Source of the DNA: Papiliotrema nemorosa | Lineage: Eukaryota; Basidiomycota; Tremellomycetes; Tremellales; Rhynchogastremaceae | Reading direction: 5' to 3' | DNA: 64,000 bases | Assembly (NCBI GenBank): GCA_032158125.1 | Contig: JASKOT010000008.1 | Location: 186,001 to 250,000, forward strand | Part shown: piece after piece, positions 22,735 through 34,038 of the stretch | Position numbering within the stretch: position 1 is the stretch's first letter | Layout: every line of letters starts with the position of its first letter | Notes under the pieces: generated by a model | Databases searched by the model: none | The model's input: only the letters and a program-made list of their open reading frames with translations | What the model was told of the DNA's origin: nothing | Program-made: the position numbers and the translations under genes

Positions 22735-24049
22735 ATGACGGTCATTGGAACGATAGCATCCATAGGGATGGCCGTTGGGTGAGTGGCTCGACGTGGTCAA
22801 CTCTGCTCCAAGTGTATTGACTGCCAGGCCTCCGTTGATTTACGTTGATCAAGTGGGTACAGGCGTTCAGTATACGGAGGACTGACCATTCAGGCATATA
22901 GTATCATCAAGAAGAAGTGAGGCTACTCAGATTTCCGCACAGAATCTTGCTAATACACTAGAGACTCGACTGGCTTCTCACATAGTACAGCCCTCTTCCG
23001 TCCCCCTGACTCTTGCCCACGCCTGATGTCCAGACGTCTGTGGGGTAGTGATCATTGCAAACATCATCCGTGTCTTCTTCTGGCTTGGAAAGCGATTCGA
23101 GACTCGTACGCTGTCGTCCTCCTTAGCTTCATACGTTGACAGTCTTAGCGTTGCTTGTCCAGTCTATCCTGCTGATCATCTCACAACTACTCCTCCTCTC
23201 GCTATGTCTCCACTACGCCCCGATAGACCCTTCTGCATCCCCTGACCACGCCAATCTGACTTCGACCCAGGATCCCCAGGATCGGAATGAAGATACGGCA
23301 AACGGGTCAGCCAACGAGTCGGGATATGTGAACCGGTATCCTTCTCAGGAGTCTTCAAGCAAGAAAGGTTGGAAGAGACCTATGGATTTCTGGCAATGGG
23401 AGGGATATGGCTCTTACCTTGAGTTTTTGGCGGGGTTGATTGTGATCATGGGTCTGTTACAGATCATTTTCGGCAGGTGGATGTGGTGAGTCCCGCAGAG
23501 CGTTCCCAAGCGATGATACTGATAATACAAGGTACATCGATGCGTGAGCTCGTTGTCTCCTTCCCAATGATTCAGGAAGCTCACATCTAGACTTGGATTC
23601 ATAGCTCTCAGTATAGGTGAGCTTGCTTCGAAGTCCAGGGAGACATTTGGTTGATGGTGCAGAATCGACACTGCCCATCCCCCAGTTCATCTCAAATTAT
23701 AAGCGCAAGTCGACGTATGGTCTCCGAGCGTCGACATTGGCAGGATGGTTCTTCGGTGACGCCTTCAAGTGAGCCTTCCATGTGGAATCAAGGCCATAAG
23801 TAGCTGACAAGACAGGACGGGATATTTCTTCTTGCGACATTCCCCGTTACAGTTCCAAATCACCGCCATCATGACTCTGTGTTGGGATTCCGGTAGGTAT
23901 TTACCTCTCCATGTCGGCCTTTGCTGACGCCGGACGTAGCTGTTTTTGCGCAAAGGCTCAAGTATGGCACAGAGCCACCACGAGGGATGATGGGAGAGCA
24001 GGAACATCAATACCAGAATCAAGGGTTTGGTTCCGGTGAGTATAGGTAG
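22735..24049 (+). CDS. ANY1: PQ-loop membrane protein, Any1 / SLC66A2 (PQLC1) family
   Basis: Multi-pass membrane protein of the endosome/Golgi. Yeast Any1 genetically antagonises Neo1/Drs2 phospholipid flippases and animal SLC66A2 is its counterpart. The first PQ-loop (P-P-L-I-Y-V-D-Q) is followed by F-S-H-D-V-C-G-V-V-I-I-A-N-I-I-R-V-F-F-W-L-G, the hallmark of this subfamily. Then come M-D-F-W-Q-W-E-G-Y, the second PQ-loop (L-P-I-P-Q-F-I-S-N-Y-K-R-K-S-T-Y-G) and G-D-A-F-K-T-G-Y-F-F-L-R. The exons are short with about seven introns. I read the end as TAG 24047-24049. A hydrophilic loop of about 60 residues separates the halves. Assignment rests on motif order; the yeast role is transferred by family. 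Confidence 0.88.
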
Positions 24050-24148
24050 ACATCGTCCCACCAGAATTCAGTCCAATAGAGCCGAAACAGGAATGCATTG
24101 GAATGACATCCTCCTCCCGTCGTCCACATCGAAGAACCGTTCAACCGC

Positions 24149-24807
24149 CTAGTTCTTCTTGACTCGCTCGACGGTGATGTTGTCCCACTCTTCACGCTCC
24201 TTATCCTCCTTCTCGACCTGGTGAATGAGCGATTGGAGGTATCGCGTGTCCTAAACATGAGCCTATGATCAAATGAATGTGGCACATAACGCACATCCTC
24301 CTTCTTGACCCATTGAGATTTGGGAAGGTCTTTGTGCAGGATGGATTGTTGGAAAGCGACTCGGTGTCGGAATGCTCGATCGTAAGATTCCCGGGCTGAC
24401 AGTCGGGATAGTGCCTGGGAGTCAGCGCAAAACTCTTTCTATCTCTCCATCAAATCCGCCCTATGCCTTCCACTGAACGATTGTCTCATTTCTGGGACAT
24501 GACAAAACAGAGATTTCTCCCCTCGATCTTTGATTGTCCCACTCTTTCACATTCCCCTGGACCAATAGATCGAGACGCGACAAGTACCTTTTGGACATCC
24601 TCCCTCTCTTCAATAATCAAATCATCGTACTTTAAACCCATCTGCCTGTATCCTGCAATGTTGGTGTACGCAGCAGCAACAGGCTTAAGAGCTTTTGCCA
24701 ATCCAGGCATCTTGGCCTTGATGAACGGGGCAAGACTATGATCAGCGAACCACGACAGCAAGTATGATTTGGAGAGCTTACGAGATACCGAGAGCACCGC
24801 CGAGCAT
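24149..24807 (-). CDS. QCR7: Cytochrome bc1 complex subunit 7 (Qcr7)
   Basis: Matrix-side subunit of respiratory complex III (14-kDa, UQCRB family). Start 24807 gives M-L-G-G-A-L-G-I-S. After one intron the reading continues with A-P-F-I-K-A-K. Family signatures are G-Y-R-Q-M-G-L-K-Y-D-D-L-I, E-S-Y-D-R-A-F-R-H-R, and L-P-K-S-Q-W-V-K-K-E-D-D-T-R-Y-L. The C-terminus is charged (E-K-E-D-K-E-R-E-E-W-D-N) with TAG at 24149-24151. Length is about 125 residues, typical. There is no cleavable presequence, as expected. It converges on the Any1-like gene with about 100 bases between stops. Confidence 0.95.
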
Positions 24808-25102
24808 TTGAGGGAGATGTGTAGAGGGTGAAAGGGTTGAGGAGGGGTATAGGATTGTCGAATTGGAACGAAATCATTGGACCAGATCGAGAGAAGGGCG
24901 AAGGAGGAGGGGGGGGCGGGATCAAATTTGGGAGGAGTCGCGGTTCAAAGTGGCATTTTGCTAGAGATCGCGAAAACACCCGGTAGGTGCAACAGAGGTT
25001 GCATATCATGCACAGTTCTAGCATGCATGGCTCGTGCATGAAGGCATGTAGCAGATACTGCACATCCATGCGTGAGCACTTGAAAATTACCCTTTGCCCG
25101 TC

Positions 25103-27071
25103 TCACGATCGGAGGATCGCTTCCACGGCGCGCAACTGCGCCCACCGCTCGTCCGGCTTCCATTCAACCTCCCCATCCGAGCTCAGTGTCAAGATCACCT
25201 CGTGGCCTCCTTGCGCTGTAGGTTCTGAGCCTTCAATCGCATTCTTGACAGCCTGATCAAGCGCTTGATGCAGGCTCCAAGCGACCTTGGCTTCGTCTGG
25301 AGTCATGGCGGATAACCTGTAATGGTGCAATAGGCAATCCGAGCCGTGTACGACTAATCCTAGACGAATCAGCTGCGATCGAATTTACACGTATCGACAC
25401 TTACCATTTGTGCCCAAGGATTTTGCAACATACTCTACGGTGTATCGCACGACGGGCAATCCCCCTTTGACCAGATCTTTCGCCAGGAGCCGGACGGGAA
25501 GGTGTACTTGCGCATCTGCTAAGATCTAACTCGGATCAGTATTTGCTGACAAGAAGGAATCGCAGCCTGGTCCTGACCCTTCCTTGTAACTGGTCGCACT
25601 CTGCCGGGGAAGCGTCCGAGGCGATAGGTGGATAGACACTCAATAGCTTTGCGGAATCTTCAGGAGGATAGAATCGTTCTAGGTTTGGCAAGATGTCCCC
25701 GACTGCCTGACATGGGTAGGCGACACTGTAATACGCCACCTTTTATGAGCACCCACCGATAATAAACATCTAAATGCTCACCTCGTCTTTGACATCACCC
25801 ACGATGACCACTTGCACTCCGGCATCTTTGAGCCCTCGTCCCAATTTACCAGACTTTTGAAAATCCAGCAAGTCCGGTGCGAACCAACTATCTTTCCCAG
25901 CTACACCCCGGAACAATGAATGTTTACCTAAAGAAGCGACAGATCGCATCATGCGATGTGACGATATCTTCTCTGTATCACGGAGTTGTCGCACCACATC
26001 AGGCGAATCGGGGTCAATGTCAAGTGCTCCGAGGAGCGCTTCGACCTGTTCTTCTTTGTCGCTAGGGGGAACAGGGTTGCTGAGGATAGCATTCGAGTGC
26101 AGGCCTGCAGAAATGAACGGCGCCTATCGTTTCAGCTAGAGGACTGTGAAAGGCTCGCACGGCAACTCGCCTGTTTGGGAGATAGCCGAGCGGCATAATG
26201 CAAGACCTGGTGTACCACATGCGCACCCCCGCTGAGCCCGCTCACGTGGATGCGATCCGGATCGCCTGCAGTGAGTCATGTCATCTATCACTGAACCGTA
26301 ACTCCGTGTGGTAAAGTTGAACAGATGAAAGCCCACACACCTCCGAAAGCTCCAATGTTCCTCTTGACCCACTCCAGACCTGCCCAGGCATCTTTAAACC
26401 CGAAATTCCCCTCGATGCCATATCGCTCCGAAGCCAAGAACCCCCAGAGTCCCAATCTATACCCCAGTAAGACCCTCACTTCGTCATATGCTTTACAGGC
26501 GAAGGACTGTTGGTTATTATACAACCCTGAAGTACTGCCGAAGTTGAGTAAACCACCGTGAAAGAAGACATGGACCGGTTTGAGGTTACCGCTCTGAGGT
26601 TGAACGGGGAGTCGAACGGTGGGTGGAGTGTATATATCGGCAAAGAAAGGATGTTCTGTCGGTCCACCAAGTCCTAGATCTTCACGAACAGTGTCTATTG
26701 ATGTCAGATCAAGGGGGTGAGATGTTGGAAGGTGAACTTGCTATCGGGTTCAGGCCTAGGTTGGGCACAATACAGCCCATCCTTGATGTATGAACCCTTC
26801 GGATAGCGATACAGCTCATCAAGTGGAATAGGATCAGACCACCGAGGTCCATCCTGAGCATATGGGACATCTGAAATCAGCGCATTCCGGCTGAGGGTAG
26901 CCAAAGCACACACTCACTGAGAAATACTTGAACTCCATCTTTTGTTGTTCCTCCTTCGATGTCCCCATGATTAGTCTGTGCTATCACTCTACGAGAAGAG
27001 GGCAGCGCCAGCTGTTCCGCGGTCATTTCATTTGGCCCTATGTCCGTGTCAAATGCAGGTGTGCCGGACAT
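25103..27071 (-). CDS. Type-B carboxylesterase/lipase family (alpha/beta hydrolase)
   Basis: Predicted ester hydrolase of unknown substrate. The start at 27071 gives a polar N-terminus with no signal peptide, so it is probably cytosolic, unlike most secreted fungal members. Family elements in order: N-V-P-Y-A-Q-D-G-P-R-W, V-F-F-H-G-G-L-L-N-F-G-S (oxyanion-hole strand), L-G-Y-R-L-G-L-W-G-F-L, N-F-G-F-K-D-A-W-A-G-L-E-W-V-K-R-N-I, F-G-G-D-P, then the nucleophile elbow G-L-S-G-G. A histidine sits in V-V-H-G-S-D near the C-terminus. The elbow differs from the usual G-E-S-A-G, keeping Gly-x-Ser-x-Gly. Around nine short introns. It may be a divergent enzyme; substrate cannot be predicted. Confidence 0.82.
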
Positions 27072-27900
27072 GGCCTCTGAAGCTCAGGCGCAGAGTGGGC
27101 TGATTCGGGAGTTAGTGAGTTGACAGTTTCGCGAGATTCAGAGGCTGCGATGAGGACGAGCTCCAGACTGGATCCGTCTTATGATGCTGCAAGGTGGAAG
27201 TGTACCATGGTGGAGACCCATTGGCATGGTGCAGTAGCAGTGTTCACAGTGATTGTGGAAGGGCTATTTCCAGCAAACGGTGGACCGTCCGCTCGAGGAT
27301 TTATCCGAGGCATTACGGTGGCACACACCCGCTCTTTACCGAAGAGTGCATCTATACAACTCAGGCAACGGTGATGAGATATACTTGAAATGTCCCAGCC
27401 AGATTGGAGCAGCCTACGCTTGCGGCTCCTAGGTTGGCTGATCGACGTATGACTGGTCTAGGTCTCGTCCCGGTCAACCTTTAGGAACGAGAGGCTTCGC
27501 TGAGCTTCGATGATGCCCCATGCCCTATCTGACTTTTGGCCCGACTCCTTGACCCGGATCGATGAGAAACGCTCCAAAAAGCTGCGTTGAGTGTATGCTG
27601 TGAGGGCACAGGTCGCTACCCCGCTCAACAACCTTCATCGCATCATATGCTGGGAGGAGAACAGTTGACGTCTCAGCAGTGTGACATGGGCAAGAATGTG
27701 TCTGAAACCGGTCGGACCGTATCGTCCTTTCAACAACTTCGCATCTCTCACGCCATGACGCTTCACAACAACTTTTGGGGCTTGTGAGTCGTCTCTTGTG
27801 CTGCGATAGAGGGCATAAGAAGCAGTGCTTCAGACTACCTGTTCGAAAATTTCTTCCAGTAATTCAATCACATTCAAAAGATTGCCTATGACTTCGTCAG
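27072..27900. other. Gene-poor stretch upstream of the esterase
   Basis: About 830 bases with only short open frames and no family similarity that I can see. It contains the esterase promoter and a two-stem inverted repeat (27397-27439). It could also hold the 5' end of the first small intronless ORF downstream. Confidence 0.5.
27397..27439. other. Two-stem inverted repeat
   Basis: AGCCA (27397) pairs with TGGCT (27435), and inside it GGAGC (27406) pairs with GCTCC (27425), leaving a 14-base loop. This could fold as an interrupted hairpin in DNA or RNA. No tRNA or known RNA features accompany it. Confidence 0.35.
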
Positions 27901-28260
27901 ATGATCACACTCAGAATGAAGGCCGACCCCTTGATTGCTCCACTGCGTCAGCTTCCCGGGCCTCCTCGTCCCCAACGGAATATGAGTGTCGCTTCCTCAT
28001 CGGCATCCGAAGCCCACGCTTCTACTAATGCATCATCGAATAGCGCCCCCGCCACTCATGCATCCTGGCAGGCCTTTCAGCACGAAACTCATACAAACAT
28101 CACAGGTCAAGGCAGTTCTCCCACTCCACCAGATTCCGATGCGGGAGTACAAGCAGGAGAAGGAGAGGAAGAAGAGGTGGACGAAGCCCGTCAGGAAGAG
28201 ATAGATGCTGTGATGGCTTGGCTGGACGAGGGAGACGTTTCCTCGGGGTCCGGTGATTGA
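27901..28260 (+). CDS. Small acidic Ser-rich protein, unknown
   Basis: Uninterrupted 119-codon ORF. I do not recognise it. The N-terminus is basic and Pro-rich (about residues 1-27), followed by an Ala/Ser/Thr-rich stretch. The C-terminus is very acidic and probably helical (G-E-G-E-E-E-E-V-D-E-A-R, E-I-D-A-V-M-A-W-L-D-E-G-D). Alternative ATGs at 27916 and 27982 would shorten it to 114 or 92 residues. Codon composition looks coding rather than random, but no homologue is known to me. It is followed on the same strand by two more intronless ORFs. It could be a fragment of a larger spliced gene. Confidence 0.35.
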   Translation: MITLRMKADPLIAPLRQLPGPPRPQRNMSVASSSASEAHASTNASSNSAPATHASWQAFQHETHTNITGQGSSPTPPDSDAGVQAGEGEEEEVDEARQEEIDAVMAWLDEGDVSSGSGD

Positions 28261-28735
28261 TAGAATATACGCAAATATGCTCACAAAGTGAGCTATCGAA
28301 GTCTCCTATGGTCTGTGCTTCACGACTACTGACGAGTCAATGCATTTTGTTGTAGCTTAAATGCAAGATGTGTTACAAGGGCTATGAGCGTGACAATGTC
28401 CGCTTCTCAGAGCCTTTTCAATCACAGGTCTCAGCCGTTCGCGCAGAAACTTGAGCAGATATCTTCGCGCATAGACGCACTGCTGCATATATAGAGTCGT
28501 CAAACCCATACCTTTCAGGTTGAGATCAGCTCTCTTTTGATCTCGTAACCCCTGCAATGGCTTCCAGAAGTATTTGTGCGCTATCAATGTCAAACCGTTT
28601 CGTAGCAGGCAGACCTGCTTCCAGTGACCTACTTCTAGCTGATACTATACATTCCTATCACTGGATTTGAGTCTTCATGCAACATCGACTTGTATAGCAC
28701 CCCCTAACTGTATAGCACCTCACAATCGCTTCACA
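28261..28735. other. Spacer between small intronless ORFs
   Basis: About 475 bases. A 78-codon minus-strand frame starts with a non-ATG codon and has no visible domain. The duplicated string TATAGCACC (28694 and 28710) lies just before the next ORF. Otherwise nothing is supported. Confidence 0.45.
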
Positions 28736-29053
28736 ATGCCTCAGAGCTCTGAGAAACCTTCCAACGAGACTTTTGCCAAGCCACAAAACGCTCTCGCCAC
28801 CGCGAGTCAACCCGCAGAAGAGTCGTCCCAAAGTTCAACGGGGTCTTCGGCCGCGTCCAACGATGCCGAATCGACTGCTGCAAGCTCGGCTCCTAGTGTC
28901 GGCTCTGACACTGATTCCATGCGAGCTGCCCTAGGAGGTTTCATGGAGGTGTATAATGCCCAAGGACATGACGATGATGGTGGAGATGACGATGACAGGT
29001 CCACTCTGAGCGAGTTCCAAGAGGTTTACGACAGTCAAGAGAGCAACAAGTGA
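28736..29053 (+). CDS. Small acidic Ser/Ala-rich protein with a repeated F-x-E-V-Y motif, unknown
   Basis: Intronless ORF of 105 codons starting M-P-Q-S-S-E-K. The first two thirds are Ser/Ala/Thr-rich and look disordered. The last third is Asp-rich and carries the same short motif twice: F-M-E-V-Y-N-A-Q and F-Q-E-V-Y-D-S-Q, separated by an Asp run. I do not recognise the family. Composition resembles the small ORF just upstream, so the two may be diverged duplicates. Paired acidic/aromatic motifs of this kind often act as binding peptides, but that is only a suggestion. Confidence 0.42.
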   Translation: MPQSSEKPSNETFAKPQNALATASQPAEESSQSSTGSSAASNDAESTAASSAPSVGSDTDSMRAALGGFMEVYNAQGHDDDGGDDDDRSTLSEFQEVYDSQESNK

Positions 29054-29312
29054 TGAATACTGGCCTTTGGAGAAGCGACCGTGTTGAATGCGAGGTCCAC
29101 TTTACTTGATAGGATGCATAATGGTGATGCTACTGCGATCCCGAGTACGCACATCTCCTGATCAAACCTTGAGCCGATATTCCACCATGTTCTCGATATC
29201 CTTTGACGAGTACTCTCCTTTCACATACGGGCGCTCGAGCAGCTCACATCTATCTTTTTCTCTTGACTACATCTCTTGCCTCCCTCGGAGTTCACAGTGG
29301 CCCCACCTAGTC

Positions 29313-30518
29313 ATGTCCATCAATGCTCCTCTCACTCCCATCAACCCTACAGCTCCCACCTTGCCTGGTACTCCCTCCACTGGTGTTAGCACACAAACAA
29401 CAACAGCGCCTCCACGCCACGGTGGGCTAGAACGCAAATATGTCATCTCCCCGCATAAGCTCTTCGCCAAGCATTGCTCTTGCAACAACCCTTCTCGACG
29501 CTTGATCACTGCCAACGAGATTATTGAAAACATGCACGGTCGATTGAGTAAAGTCATTGGCCGCCTCACACACGGTGGCAAAGTCGCTCGGGAGGTCCAC
29601 GATGCCTTCACCAGAGTACTTCTCGAACTTCGCGGAAGAGGCGAGGAACTTTTCCATCTTGTAGGATGGGAGGATCCGACTCAGGACTCAGGTGAAAGGA
29701 CAAGAAGAGAATTCAGCGTGGTGTTGATGATTCCTGACCCGGAAGAACCTAGTCGGCATCGAGTCTTGGCGGAGATCATGATACATTGCCGGGGCAATGG
29801 TCGGCATGCAGGGACGATTGAGAATGTAGCTGTGCGATATGCGGAGGATTGGGAGGATTGGACAGTCGTCATGAACTCGGATTATTTGAGGGATTCAAGC
29901 GCGCCTGAGCCGGAGAAGGTTATTCTGGGAGAAGAAGGGACGATGACGGGGAAGCAGGTTATTGATAAGGTATGGAAAGCGGTCGTGGGCTTCATCCAAC
30001 ATCCCACTCCAGGATTGAAGAGTGATTTCGCCCAGAGGATGGGGAGAGCTGTGGAGAGGTTGAATGGTGATGGGTATCTATTGTCGGCATTCTCGGTGGA
30101 GATGGGATATAGAGCGAAGACTGGAAGCAAGTCGAAGACTGCTCCGGCTATCCGAATCGCCCTTTACGCTAAGATAGTCGATAACGAGACATCCGTCGAC
30201 GAGAGTCTCGAGAGACTACGGATTAGTGGTGCTTCCGACAAAGTGTCAGAACGGAGACAGACAGCAGGGCCAGGGATCCCATCTGTCAAAGTAGACCTCG
30301 ACGACGAAGATCACATCGCCGCAGTGATCCTCATCGACCTCTCTACACCTTTTGGCGGTTCCTCGAAAGTCAAGCACATCGCAGTCATATACGAAGGCGA
30401 ATGGCCCATCACGCATCATTACCGCAGAACCATCCCAGCACCAGATCTTGGAGGGTTGAAGTCGCTCTTGATTGTAGAGCAAGCTGGCGAGGCTTTGAGC
30501 CATCCAGGTAAGCTATAA
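29313..30518 (+). CDS. Intronless protein of unknown function with two-fold internal repeat
   Basis: A 401-residue uninterrupted ORF from the ATG at 29313 to TAA at 30516-30518; an open frame upstream to 29088 contains other ATGs but reads like non-coding sequence. The first about 40 residues are Pro/Thr-rich. Two similar halves follow. Residues about 65-185 run from T-A-N-E-I-I-E-N-M to I-E-N-V-A-V-R-Y-A-E-D-W. Residues about 210-365 run from T-G-K-Q-V-I-D-K-V to V-K-H-I-A-V-I-Y-E-G-E-W. Each has a helical start, a beta-rich centre and a closing V-x-Y strand. A C-S-C pair sits at residues 55-57. I know no family for it. No signal peptide or membrane segment. Being intronless is odd here, where nearly all genes are intron-rich. 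Confidence 0.65.
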   Translation: MSINAPLTPINPTAPTLPGTPSTGVSTQTTTAPPRHGGLERKYVISPHKLFAKHCSCNNPSRRLITANEIIENMHGRLSKVIGRLTHGGKVAREVHDAFTRVLLELRGRGEELFHLVGWEDPTQDSGERTRREFSVVLMIPDPEEPSRHRVLAEIMIHCRGNGRHAGTIENVAVRYAEDWEDWTVVMNSDYLRDSSAPEPEKVILGEEGTMTGKQVIDKVWKAVVGFIQHPTPGLKSDFAQRMGRAVERLNGDGYLLSAFSVEMGYRAKTGSKSKTAPAIRIALYAKIVDNETSVDESLERLRISGASDKVSERRQTAGPGIPSVKVDLDDEDHIAAVILIDLSTPFGGSSKVKHIAVIYEGEWPITHHYRRTIPAPDLGGLKSLLIVEQAGEALSHPGKL

Positions 30519-30626
30519 GTAGTCGCCCATAGCAAGGGCATATGGATTGGCGTGATTGAGTGTACATGCATACAGGGTAATGATGAATGCTGGCGGAAGC
30601 CAATATGAGCCGTGATGTTCGTAAAT

Positions 30627-31423
30627 CTAGAATGGTATTTGCGGTCGCTCGGCAATCTTTGCCTGGCGTTTTTGCTACACTCGTCAGCATGTCACACCTG
30701 CATATACAGAATACTCACTTCTTTCCACTTTGCAATCCTCTCGTCCATCCCTGCCACCCGATCGGCAATCTCTGCGGTCCGACCTTCCTTTTCTCGCTCT
30801 TTCCTTGTCCCCTTGAATATTTGTCCCCGATTGTGATATATACCCTTCCTCTCTTTCGGCTCCCAGTGTCCCAGCCACGTGATAACCTTCCCCTTGAACA
30901 TTGGCTCGTCCCAGCGTATTCTCGGTGGATTCCTCAGTGGATTGGTCGATGAAGGCGGTAACAAGTGTGGTGGGTATTTGGCGGCTAATCGAACCTGTTC
31001 TCTCTTGTTGATCGGTTGACGATGCATAAAGTCGATCTTGCGGGTTGAAGTTGGTGTATAGCTCTCCATAGGGTATGGCCGCACAAGGAAAGGGTTATTT
31101 ATCGGAACGAGCTCATTGTTGTTCTCGTCGAACAGTCGTTCCGGTTGACCCTTGACGCCTTGACGGTATTGACCGTTTTGGGCTATTCGAGGATCTAGCC
31201 ATGGTTTCCTATGCCAGAGATCGTGTTTTATGAGCTCGGTTTTGATGTGAAAGCGGACGTTCGACGGGAGGTCTTTGGACGATACCTCGGCGGGAGGGTT
31301 GGCGAGGGCTATCTCACGAGCTTGGAGTAGACGTGGAGGTAGATGTCGAGGGTTGTTGACTGTTTTGGCTATCGGTGCTGCCGATGTGAGCCACTTCATT
31401 GGCTTTGCTGCTCCATTGAGCAT
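30627..31423 (-). CDS. Probable mitochondrial large-subunit ribosomal protein (mL59-like)
   Basis: The ATG at 31423 follows only non-ATG codons in frame. Two exons: the main one to about 30712, then after a 44-nt intron a short basic tail (K-R-Q-A-K-I-A-E-R-P-Q-I-P-F) ending at TAG 30627-30629. The N-terminus is basic and Ala/Leu-rich like a presequence. The body contains N-N-P-F-L, Q-P-I-N-K-R-E-Q-V-R-L-A, L-L-P-P, then K-G-T-R-K-E-R-E-K-E-G-R and G-M-D-E-R-I-A-K-W-K-E. That order resembles fungal mL59 proteins as I remember them. About 255 residues. The mitochondrial location also fits the shared promoter with ATP2. A different mitoribosomal protein is the main alternative. Confidence 0.55.
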
Positions 31424-31539
31424 GGTGCGTAGAGTGTCGCGCAGTCTCAAGGTGGTCAATGTAAGAGAAGAGTAGATGGTTGGAATAGTTCGGTGAGTGC
31501 CAAAAGTGCCACACTCTCGGTGATATATTTTCGGGATTA

Positions 31540-31680
31540 TCTCCCCTCCAACCCACTCGCTCCGTCTCCCCCCCTACCCTGACCCCCCCTCCGACCTCTC
31601 CCACCCTTTTCCCAACCCACCCCCCCTCCTATACATCTCTACTACCCCTCCTCCCCCCTTCTCTAATCCTTCTATACCAA
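31540..31680 (+). promoter_or_regulatory. Pyrimidine-rich tract upstream of ATP2
   Basis: The plus strand is dominated by C and T for about 140 bases, with several runs of six or seven C, directly upstream of the ATP2 ATG at 31701. CT-rich stretches before the start codon are a known feature of strongly expressed fungal genes. It lies in the roughly 280-base space shared with the divergent mitoribosomal gene. Confidence 0.5.
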
Positions 31681-31700
31681 AAACCACCACTCACTCCATC

Positions 31701-33735
<2,035 letters not shown>

Positions 33736-34038
33736 ACAGCCTGTGGAAGTGAGTAGAGGTTGATCCTGAGTGTGGAGCGAAGTGTCTAGTCTATAGAGCC
33801 TGTTCCTTCTCTTGCATCTGAATCATCCTCTTTTCGTAGGCATAAAAGTAAACCACAATTACATGAAAATCAATGAACGGATCTGCACGAGTCTTGTGCT
33901 TTGATATCGAGAGTTGACATATTGTGGAGGAACCGATGATCCACTCAGCTTCCCTCTCAAGACTCGATTTATTGTTGCAATCTCCAATTATCGCTTTCCC
34001 CTTCATTCTTTCCCTTACACCTTCGCTCACCACTCGAC
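33736..34038. other. ATP2 3' / UBA2 promoter region
   Basis: About 300 bases between two plus-strand genes. Nothing beyond the expected 3' UTR and promoter is supported. Confidence 0.5.

Noticed and set aside
28357..28593. 78-codon minus-strand frame between the small acidic ORFs
   Set aside because: It begins at a non-ATG codon, has no recognisable motif and no splice partners.
29088..29312. 75-codon N-terminal extension of the two-fold repeat protein
   Set aside because: The extension has mixed hydrophobic and polar residues unlike the mature protein, and the ATG at 29313 is followed by a more plausible start.
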